Shown piece after piece: positions 1 through 5,745 of a stretch of 5,745 nucleotides of DNA. Positions within the stretch are counted from its first letter, which is position 1, and the number at the start of each line of letters is the position of its first letter. This stretch comes from Candidatus Heimdallarchaeota archaeon (GTDB lineage: Archaea > Asgardarchaeota > Heimdallarchaeia > Heimdallarchaeales > Heimdallarchaeaceae). The notes under the pieces are model-generated. The model saw only the letters and a program-made list of their open reading frames with translations, did not search any database and was not told where the DNA came from. The position numbers and the translations under genes are program-made. Where the stretch lies: positions 1 to 5,745 of the forward strand of contig JAGLTP010000689.1 of NCBI GenBank assembly GCA_023135215.1. The letters are read 5' to 3'.

Positions 1-3000
1 AAATTGCTAAACCTGTTGAGTTATTGTATGCTACTGTATTATTCCCTATTTCAAACTGAGAATTACATTTCTCAATGTTGATTATAATCTCTTCAGTGAA
101 TTCAAGGTAGTATGCAGATTCTTCTGTTGAGAAAATCAGCTGTAGAGAACCTGCTTGATTCAATCTGAATGCTAATATTGAATAACCGTGAATATTAGTG
201 ATTCCATTCATAATGAAACCGTCGATATTAAGTGTGAAAGAGTACATAGGAATTAGATTGTTATTAGAATTAAGGAAGCAAATTTTCAATGTAATATCAC
301 TTTCAACAACATTATTTTCGTAGTCAAGTAAAAGTGCTACAGAATCTTTATCGATTTCGAACATGAATGTCTTTGAGGTGTCCTTAAGGTTGGCATCAGT
401 TGAAACTACAATTACAGTAAGATTATAGCTACCTGGTGTTAAATCCATCCAGGAGTGAGGAATGGTAAATTCACCCACAGCATTAGTTAACAAAACACCT
501 ATGAAAACTCCATCAATGTAAATCTCAACATCTAAGTTATTTTGTGGAGATCCAAGAAATGAAACGCTTCCAATAACATCTTCAGCTTGGTTGTAAATAC
601 TCTGATGGTTATTTATAGAAATATTGTATTCTCCAGCTTCCTTTACGATGATAAAGGTCGTTTCAAAGTAGAAGATAATGTTTGTTTCATACACACTAAA
701 TAAAACAGAGTAAGTTCCAGCATCAAGAAACTGATCTATGATAAAAGAAAAGTGACCAGTACTGTTTGTTTCAACTAGATAGTCAAACCCATCTAATGAA
801 ATTATAAAGGCTATTTGAGTCAAAGCTCCTCCATAGGTGTTAATTCTTCCCGCAATAGAACCAATAGTTCCATAGGATTCTGGATCCATTTGGATATCTT
901 CTATTTCAATGAGGAATTTTGTAAAGAAAGCAATATTCAGAGATGTCTGATAATAAATCGAATTCCCTTGATATTCCAGAATGAGAGTATGTGATCCTTC
1001 AGCTATTAATCCTGAAAGAATAACTGTAGCATAACCTGATGCATCAGTTGTTATTGTAGTATAATAATTTCCATCTAATGAAATGATAATATTTGCTACT
1101 AATGGATTACTGAGTGCATCAAGAAGCTGTAATTCAAATGAATACTCTATTCCGTAGGTTTGATTAAAGAAAGCTGAAGATACTAATTGTGTAGGAGTTT
1201 TAGAAATCTCAATAATTACTATTTTATTCGAAGCTAAATAGTTTAAGTTTCCAAGGAAACTAGCTGTTATCTCATAGATTCCTGCTTCCAAGTCAAGGGA
1301 AGTCAAGAAATTTCCTTCAAAATCTGAGGTAAGGATGATATATTCAGTTCCATTTACTAAAATATGGATATATTCTCCACTCATCATAGTTTGTCCATCT
1401 AAACTTCCATCTAACAAAGGCAAATAATTTTCATAAGAGAAATCTAGATTGATTGATGACTCTGCTTTCATTATTGTAAATGTTGCTACATAATTAACTG
1501 AAGAATAAAGAACATCTCCATCAAAAATAACTTCTAAATCATAATCTTTTGCATTGGATAATATGTCCAAAAAAATCTGTGCATAACCAGAACTGTTGGT
1601 TAGACTGAAATATTCTACTCCATTAATTAATATTCTAACATTCTTATTTGAAAGAGGAAAACCAGCTGATGTAAGATGTACTAAAATCCAAGTATTAGTT
1701 GTTGCATATATTCCTTCTCCAACATAAACACTAACTTCAGTCTGGAGTTTTTCTTGCTGAAGAACGATAATTTGCTGAGATTGTTCATATATTGATGTTC
1801 CTGCGAAGAAAACCTCTATCTCATAAACTCCAGGAGCTTGATTATCTAAAACTAGAATTGCTAAACCTGTTACATCTGTTACGTTTTGTCCTACTAAGGT
1901 TCTATTTAGATAGAAAAGTATACTTTCACCAACTAAAGGATTTCCATTTCCATCTTTTAGAACAGCTTCGATAGTTAGTGTAAGATTCTCCCATGAAACA
2001 GTTCCTTGAATTGAAGTAACTAACTGCCATATGTACACAGTTTTTTCTGAGCTTGATGAGAAATAATTATCGTTTCCGCTGAATACAATGTTTATCAAAT
2101 ATACTCCTGGCTCGAGAGAGAATGTAAATTCATAATATCCATAAATATCAGTATTTGTAGTTTGATACTCACTACCATTGATGTATAATATTATTGCTTC
2201 TCTAGCTAATGGTTGATAGAACTGATCTTGAAGATAACCATCTATTTGATAGGTTGAGTCATAGAACTGATTTTGAGCATTTAGAGTAATCTCTGTAGAC
2301 ATCTTGTCAATATCTAAAGTAATTGTGAGCTCTGTTTCAAAGAAGAAACTATTCCCTGCGAAACTAATATAGACGTTGTAAACCCCAGGTGATATTGATG
2401 GTATTTGCCATTCTGCCCATCCTGAGGAGTCTGTAAGAAGTTGTAATTCTATGATTCCTGATATGTTCAATGTAACATATTCTGAAGCTATACCTCCAGA
2501 TGAAGAATAGAGATAAATAAGTATTGAAGAAGTTTGATTGTAATAAACGAATACATCAGAACTTGAGATAACGCTGTTTGTTTTGTTTATACTTAATGGA
2601 CTGCTGTCTGAGCTTGTAAGGTACATTCCTGTTTGAATCATCTCGGCAGTAAGATTATAATCTCCTGGAGAGAAATCAATCAGATATTCAAAAATCGCTA
2701 TTCCTGAAAGGTTTGAAAAAGCTGAACCAATATAACTACTATTTAGATAGAATGCTATTTCCACGAGTATTGGATTATTGTATTCATCCCTAATTTCGAC
2801 TATTATTTGAAGTATTGAATGATATTCAATTTCCGAAACTGATGAGATCTGTAGATTTGTGTTAAAGCCTATTTTCAAGTTTCTTATGCTATCTGTCCCA
2901 TTCCAATCTAAAGAAGAGCTAACTACAGCCTTCCATAGAAACTCTCCAAGTGGGAATGTGATAGTTGTGACTAATGTTGCGACTCCTGAGCTATCAGTAT

Positions 3001-5722
3001 AAGCAGAGTCTATAAGAATCCAACTCACACCATTATACCAGTAGAAATCAACTAAAACTCCTTCTGGATTGGTACCAAAATTTGATTGTAATATTGCTTC
3101 AAATCTAACTGGGTTTGTAGTATTCTGATGAATATCATAAATCTCAATAGTCAAATCTCCTGGAGAACTGGTTAGTGACAAAGAACCATTTGTATCAATA
3201 TAATTGGATGAATTGTTAAAAACAAAATATACAATAATTATTCCACCACTAGAGACAAGATATTCAAAGGTAAAATAACCATTAGAATCAGAAACAACAT
3301 TATACTCCTGACCCAAAATCGTTATAGTGATTATCTCTCCAGCAATGGGGATTCCATTTGACATCAATCTTCCTGAAATTATAACTGTTTCCTGATTTGA
3401 ACAATTTATGTCACTCAAATCTTGAAAAGAGCTTGAAGCCTTGATACACTCAACATAAATAATAGTCGATTCAGCACTTGAGTAATAACAAATTCCATTA
3501 TCGTAATAATCTTCTGTTGTTATCAGCATATTTAGTAGATCTCCAACTTGCATGTTGAGATTCAAATCTATAGATGCATAACCAGATGAATTAGTTTGAA
3601 ATGTATAGATTTCATTCCAGAAATCGTAGAAATTGGGAAGGGAGACGTAAATTACTACTGAAACACCACTTAATGGATTTCCTAAATGGTCATCAACATA
3701 AACTACTACCTCTAAATTCGAGTTGTATTCATAAGTGATATTTGAGCTTAAATTTACACTAATTTCTGCATTATCACTCTGAACTACTAAACTAAGAGAA
3801 TGCTCGAAATGGTAATAATTGTACGAACTGACTTTTATGTAAATAATATAATTTCCAGGGTCAAAGAAATTAGCTGGAAAAGAAATAGTATCATTTCCGT
3901 TTTGATCAGATTGATAAATTCCTAGAGAAGTATTAATCCCTGTTTGTTCACTGTAAATTATAGCTTCGTAATTTAAACTGGGGATTAAATCTCCTTCCTG
4001 ATCTGAAAAACCAAAGTCAATAGCTGTTGGTTCATTCCAGAGATTTTCAAAGGTTTGAGGAGCTTGAAGCGTTATTTTATTTGGTCCTATATCTATATCC
4101 CCATAGGTTGTAGATTGGAAATCATAGAGGTTTGAATCCAAATCAACAACTATCCAGAATGAATTTGGATGATATCCTGCATCCCATTCTATTAATCCTG
4201 TTGGAGTTTTCGACCATCCTGTTTCATTTGTAGCAGAAACCACTGGATCAAAAATGTCTTGCATATAGAACAGAACTATTAATCCTTCGACTGGATCTCC
4301 ATCATTATCCTTAATCTCTGCACTCAATATATATTCAGAAAAAGAAGCTGAACCTACTGCACTTCCATAAACACAATTGACTCTAGGAACAGAAATAACA
4401 ATCCCTTCTTTATGTTGTTCTGTTTGAGAATATGCAGCTAACAGATTGACTATAGCTTTGAAATAAATGAAACCTGAGGGCTGATCAATAGTATATTGTA
4501 GAGTTGCAAAACCATTCTGATTACTCAGTGCGGAATCCAACAAACTCCAAGATTGATTATCACTGGAATAATAGTAACTAACATTGATATCTTGTAGAGG
4601 TTGGTGAAATAGATTCTCAACCTTTGCAACTAAATCAATGTAATCTGAATATTCAGCTGAGGGAGGGGAAGAGAGTGTGAGGAAATCTGGATAGCCTGAA
4701 TCTAAGATGCTAATCTTTACATAATTTGCTGAACAATCATATAGAGCGCTGCTATCATAATATGAAGCAGTAAAAAGATGAAATAAACCAGAAGAGCCTG
4801 TTGAATCATATACATTAGATGTTTCACCACTGGAATCAACAGTACTGCTTGTAAGTAATGAACCTGAATAAACACCAAATTGTAAATCTACACCAGATTG
4901 CTCAATCCAATTATCGGTTTCGTATGAAAAGACTCTATTGTTATCCACACCAGTTGTATCATTAGAACACTGAAGAGAAAAACTACTAGATGAAGAGAGT
5001 ATAACATAATAACTAGTATCTGCTACTAGAATGTTATCTACTTGAATTGAAAGTGGATGATCCCAGAAGGCAAATAACAGCGGAGAATCAGCGTTATCTT
5101 TATGAAAATTGAAGTTATTAAATGAAATCTCATACTTCATTAGATAATCAGATTGAAAGCTTGAAATATCATCAGTAAGATAGAAGTCAATTTGATCAGT
5201 AGCAAGTGCAGATATCTGTGAAAGATTAAAGGAAATAGCCATCATTCCAATCGTTACAGGGACTGAAAACTCAATAGCTAGCTGATTTGATGAAATAATA
5301 TTAGAAATTGCCTCAGAATCGCTTAAAACCTCTTCTAAATCGTACCAGTAATGAGTACCTCTATCAACTGGCATCATTCCCAATAACTCAAATTCAGTTG
5401 TTGCAGTCGCTTCAATCTTTTCTCCTCTTTGGATTGAGGAAACGTTACTAGAAATACTTGAATAACTTGGGTAAACTGCTGGGGCTAATGATGGAGGATT
5501 GGACTGATCTGATGACTGGCCGAATATTTCTGAATCAGAATCAGATATTATTCGAATTATCTGATGCTGAAAACTGGATGAATCTTCATTATCTAGAACT
5601 TGAATTGTATAAGAATAATCATTAGCAACTATTGATGGAGTTTTTACATTTTCTACTATCAATTGTGTAATAGGAAGTGGAAAAAGTAATATTATAAGAA
5701 GAAAGAAACAAGATTTACGCAT
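1..5722 (-). CDS. Giant secreted Ig-like repeat surface protein (C-terminus beyond window)
   Basis: One uninterrupted frame of 1907 codons begins with ATG at 5722-5720 and is still open at the window edge, so the 3' end is missing. The start is supported by a Shine-Dalgarno sequence five bases upstream and by a hydrophobic signal segment directly after Met1; the next in-frame Met is residue 116. Order of parts: signal segment 1-24, Ser/Gln/Pro-rich linker 66-95, beta-rich head about 96-290, transition 285-346, sixteen Ig-like units 347-1886, and the start of another unit. The protein is strongly acidic, has about 15 Arg and nine Cys, and carries more than 30 N-x-S/T sequons by eye, as expected for an extracellular archaeal glycoprotein. 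I see no enzyme motif or internal membrane span. Adhesin or cell-surface stalk is the best functional guess. An anchor (transmembrane helix or archaeosortase signal) would be expected in the missing C-terminus. The extracellular repeat-protein call is firm; the exact role is unknown. Confidence 0.93.
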   Translation of the reverse strand, partial: MRKSCFFLLIILLFPLPITQLIVENVKTPSIVANDYSYTIQVLDNEDSSSFQHQIIRIISDSDSEIFGQSSDQSNPPSLAPAVYPSYSSISSNVSSIQRGEKIEATATTEFELLGMMPVDRGTHYWYDLEEVLSDSEAISNIISSNQLAIEFSVPVTIGMMAISFNLSQISALATDQIDFYLTDDISSFQSDYLMKYEISFNNFNFHKDNADSPLLFAFWDHPLSIQVDNILVADTSYYVILSSSSSFSLQCSNDTTGVDNNRVFSYETDNWIEQSGVDLQFGVYSGSLLTSSTVDSSGETSNVYDSTGSSGLFHLFTASYYDSSALYDCSANYVKISILDSGYPDFLTLSSPPSAEYSDYIDLVAKVENLFHQPLQDINVSYYYSSDNQSWSLLDSALSNQNGFATLQYTIDQPSGFIYFKAIVNLLAAYSQTEQHKEGIVISVPRVNCVYGSAVGSASFSEYILSAEIKDNDGDPVEGLIVLFYMQDIFDPVVSATNETGWSKTPTGLIEWDAGYHPNSFWIVVDLDSNLYDFQSTTYGDIDIGPNKITLQAPQTFENLWNEPTAIDFGFSDQEGDLIPSLNYEAIIYSEQTGINTSLGIYQSDQNGNDTISFPANFFDPGNYIIYIKVSSYNYYHFEHSLSLVVQSDNAEISVNLSSNITYEYNSNLEVVVYVDDHLGNPLSGVSVVIYVSLPNFYDFWNEIYTFQTNSSGYASIDLNLNMQVGDLLNMLITTEDYYDNGICYYSSAESTIIYVECIKASSSFQDLSDINCSNQETVIISGRLMSNGIPIAGEIITITILGQEYNVVSDSNGYFTFEYLVSSGGIIIVYFVFNNSSNYIDTNGSLSLTSSPGDLTIEIYDIHQNTTNPVRFEAILQSNFGTNPEGVLVDFYWYNGVSWILIDSAYTDSSGVATLVTTITFPLGEFLWKAVVSSSLDWNGTDSIRNLKIGFNTNLQISSVSEIEYHSILQIIVEIRDEYNNPILVEIAFYLNSSYIGSAFSNLSGIAIFEYLIDFSPGDYNLTAEMIQTGMYLTSSDSSPLSINKTNSVISSSDVFVYYNQTSSILIYLYSSSGGIASEYVTLNISGIIELQLLTDSSGWAEWQIPSISPGVYNVYISFAGNSFFFETELTITLDIDKMSTEITLNAQNQFYDSTYQIDGYLQDQFYQPLAREAIILYINGSEYQTTNTDIYGYYEFTFSLEPGVYLINIVFSGNDNYFSSSSEKTVYIWQLVTSIQGTVSWENLTLTIEAVLKDGNGNPLVGESILFYLNRTLVGQNVTDVTGLAILVLDNQAPGVYEIEVFFAGTSIYEQSQQIIVLQQEKLQTEVSVYVGEGIYATTNTWILVHLTSAGFPLSNKNVRILINGVEYFSLTNSSGYAQIFLDILSNAKDYDLEVIFDGDVLYSSVNYVATFTIMKAESSINLDFSYENYLPLLDGSLDGQTMMSGEYIHILVNGTEYIILTSDFEGNFLTSLDLEAGIYEITASFLGNLNYLASNKIVIIEISKTPTQLVSSAFFNQTYGIEYSFELQLLDALSNPLVANIIISLDGNYYTTITTDASGYATVILSGLIAEGSHTLILEYQGNSIYYQTSLNIAFFTKFLIEIEDIQMDPESYGTIGSIAGRINTYGGALTQIAFIISLDGFDYLVETNSTGHFSFIIDQFLDAGTYSVLFSVYETNIIFYFETTFIIVKEAGEYNISINNHQSIYNQAEDVIGSVSFLGSPQNNLDVEIYIDGVFIGVLLTNAVGEFTIPHSWMDLTPGSYNLTVIVVSTDANLKDTSKTFMFEIDKDSVALLLDYENNVVESDITLKICFLNSNNNLIPMYSFTLNIDGFIMNGITNIHGYSILAFRLNQAGSLQLIFSTEESAYYLEFTEEIIINIEKCNSQFEIGNNTVAYNNSTGLAI
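65..922 (-). repeat. Ig-like repeats 14-16 with divergent closing motif (residues 1601-1886)
   Basis: Three further units have turn glycines at Gly1656, Gly1750 and Gly1846, spaced 94 and 96 residues, so the period continues from the preceding set. The hairpin (SLDGFDY, YIDGVFIG, NIDGFIMNG) and the (A/P)-G-(T/S)-(Y/L) step are kept, but the F-x-G-N-x-x-Y ending is replaced (SVYETNIIFYFET, VVSTDANLKDTS, FSTEESAYYLE). The array does not end here: residues 1887-1907 look like the first strand of another unit, cut by the window edge. Confidence 0.75.
923..2863 (-). repeat. Regular Ig-like repeats 7-13 (residues 954-1600)
   Basis: Seven tandem units have turn glycines at Gly1007, 1101, 1195, 1286, 1379, 1470 and 1563, spaced 94, 94, 91, 93, 91 and 93 residues. 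Each has an INGxEY- or YLN-type hairpin, then T-(D/N)-x-x-G-x-A, then for most units (P/A)-G-x-Y-x-(I/L)-x-(I/V)-x-F-x-G-N-x-x-Y-x-x-S. The best examples of the closing motif are at 1205-1224, 1297-1314 and 1480-1498. This combination is characteristic of Ig-like group 3 (Big_3_5-type) domains. Units are clearly related in pattern but strongly diverged in sequence, with no long exact DNA repeat, so the array is old or under diversifying selection rather than recently amplified. Such arrays usually form extended stalks. Confidence 0.85.
2864..4684 (-). repeat. Irregular Ig-like repeats 1-6 (residues 347-953)
   Basis: Six divergent beta-sandwich units are recognised by a strand, a D/N-x-x-G turn and a following strand. 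The turn glycines are Gly404, 502, 609, 714, 815 and 913, spaced 98, 107, 105, 101 and 98 residues. Several units open with the D-x-x-G-x-P-(L/V)-x-G loop typical of bacterial and archaeal Ig-like modules, for example DNDGDPVEG near 472-480 and DDHLGNPLSG near 677-686. Most lack the PGxY...F.GN..Y ending of the later units. Unit 5 (about 768-854) has a VIISGRLMSNGIPIAGE-like stretch reminiscent of carboxypeptidase-regulatory-like folds. Insertions before the turn (for example the aromatic PNFYDFWNE loop at 696-704) explain the longer period. Boundaries are approximate. Confidence 0.75.
4685..4870 (-). other. Transition segment, possibly a degenerate Ig-like unit (residues 285-346)
   Basis: This short Ser/Thr/Gly-rich stretch (many S-S-G and D-S steps) leads into F-H-L-F-T-A-S-Y-Y-D-S-S-A-L-Y and then a strand N-Y-V-K-I-S-I. 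Gly312 lies 92 residues before the turn glycine of the first clear repeat (Gly404), matching the repeat period. The F-x-A-S-Y-x-x-S-x-x-Y run resembles the closing strand of an Ig-like unit. The segment overlaps the end of the head, is too short for a full unit, and may be a decayed or partial repeat. Confidence 0.35.
4853..5437 (-). other. N-terminal beta-rich head, jelly-roll-like (residues 96-290)
   Basis: This part does not follow the repeat pattern. It has alternating beta-strand-like segments with aromatic residues (THYWY at 123-127, FAFWDHPL at 217-224). A later run has the pattern L-x-A-x-T-x-Y-Y-V-I-L (232-242), then a Ser-rich turn, an acidic/Asn loop (253-262), W-I (272-273) and DLQFGVYSG (279-287). 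That order (YYxVL, acidic loop, W, DLxFxVY) is seen in extracellular beta-sandwich modules near carbohydrate-binding or anchor domains of prokaryotic surface proteins. By analogy it could be a ligand-binding tip carried by the Ig stalk. The fold and ligand are inferred; only the pattern is seen. Confidence 0.45.
5438..5527 (-). other. Ser/Gln/Pro-rich linker (residues 66-95)
   Basis: Residues 66-95 form a low-complexity stretch with many Ser, Gln, Pro, Ala and Tyr, including a PPSLAPAVYPSYSS-like core, and almost no charged residues. It separates the signal region and a short acidic stretch (about 28-65, ending in alternating S/D residues) from the beta-rich head. It is probably a flexible, possibly O-glycosylated spacer; that role is inferred from composition alone. 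Confidence 0.55.
5651..5722 (-). other. N-terminal signal peptide / hydrophobic export segment (residues 1-24)
   Basis: Residues 1-4 are MRKS, a short positively charged n-region. They are followed by an uninterrupted hydrophobic run from Cys5 to about Val23 (CFFLLIILLFPLPITQLIV), rich in Leu, Ile and Phe. This is the layout of a Sec-type signal sequence. No clear A-x-A cleavage site follows, so the cut position is uncertain and the segment could remain as an N-terminal anchor. Cys5 sits before the hydrophobic run, so it is not a lipobox cysteine. Confidence 0.8.
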
Positions 5723-5727
5723 TAATA

Positions 5728-5735
5728 CTCACCTC
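5728..5735 (-). promoter_or_regulatory. Shine-Dalgarno site of the giant surface-protein gene
   Basis: On the minus strand the sequence GAGGTGAG lies five bases before the ATG at 5722. Seven of its bases (GAGGTGA) pair with the conserved anti-SD at the 3' end of 16S rRNA. GGTGA-centred sites are typical of archaea, although bacteria can also use this sequence. The site fixes the start codon. The ten bases beyond it reach the window end, so no TATA box or BRE can be assessed. Confidence 0.85.
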
Positions 5736-5745
5736 ACTCTAATGT

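Noticed and set aside
2..17. A 16-base exact direct repeat (2-17 and 1856-1871), both in frame and encoding T-G-L-A-I or part of it.
   Set aside because: The two copies lie at different points of the Ig-like unit: the first copy's glycine (1904) is only 58 residues after the previous turn glycine, while the other (1286) is a turn glycine. It is best explained by chance and shared codon use.
1792..1974. A 60-codon plus-strand open frame starting with TTG.
   Set aside because: It lies wholly antisense to repeats 10-11 of the giant gene. It has no ribosome binding site, and its Leu/His/Phe/Arg-rich product is what the reverse strand of this coding sequence would give by chance.
3218..3241. Hydrophobic run IIIVYFVF (residues 828-835) as a membrane span.
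   Set aside because: Eight residues is far too short for a helix crossing the membrane, and it is bounded by S-S-G-G and N-N-S-S. It fits a core beta strand of repeat 5.
65..4684. The long series of similar units as a DNA-level tandem repeat or CRISPR-like array.
   Set aside because: The periodicity is at protein level only (about 280-290 bases per unit). I saw no repeated DNA word longer than about 16 bases and no constant repeat-spacer structure.
5708..5710. Cys5 as a lipoprotein lipobox cysteine.
   Set aside because: It comes before the hydrophobic core rather than after it, so it cannot be the lipidated residue following a signal peptide.

Overview
The window is almost entirely one very large open reading frame on the minus strand. 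It starts with ATG at 5722 and runs without a stop to position 1, giving 1907 codons plus one base; the C-terminus lies outside the window. I read the frame from the start codon to the window edge and found no stop or frameshift. Only 23 bases lie upstream of the start. They hold a strong Shine-Dalgarno sequence (GAGGTGAG) and no room for a promoter. I found no credible gene on the plus strand, no RNA gene, no mobile element and no CRISPR array.

The product is a secreted or surface-anchored filament-like protein. From N to C it has a hydrophobic signal segment (about residues 1-24), a short region to about 65, a Ser/Gln/Pro-rich linker (66-95), and a beta-rich 'head' (about 96-290). After these come a degenerate transition segment and at least 16 consecutive Ig-like beta-sandwich repeats (347-1886), with the beginning of another at the edge. 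Each repeat carries a D/N-x-x-G turn. The turn glycine recurs every 91-96 residues in the C-terminal ten units and every 98-107 residues in the first six. Several units also end in a PGxY...F.GN..Y..S signature like that of bacterial/archaeal Ig-like group 3 (Big_3_5-type) domains.

The base composition is AT-rich (about two thirds A+T by eye). The protein is acidic, Ser/Asn/Tyr/Ile-rich and poor in Arg and Cys, with many N-glycosylation sequons. With the GGTGA-centred ribosome binding site, this suggests an uncultured AT-rich archaeon. Giant Ig-repeat surface proteins of this style are common in Asgard archaea, but that placement is an inference from style, because the window has no phylogenetic marker. 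The likely role is adhesion, cell-surface display or a cell-envelope stalk. I see no catalytic motif and no neighbouring gene that would narrow the function.
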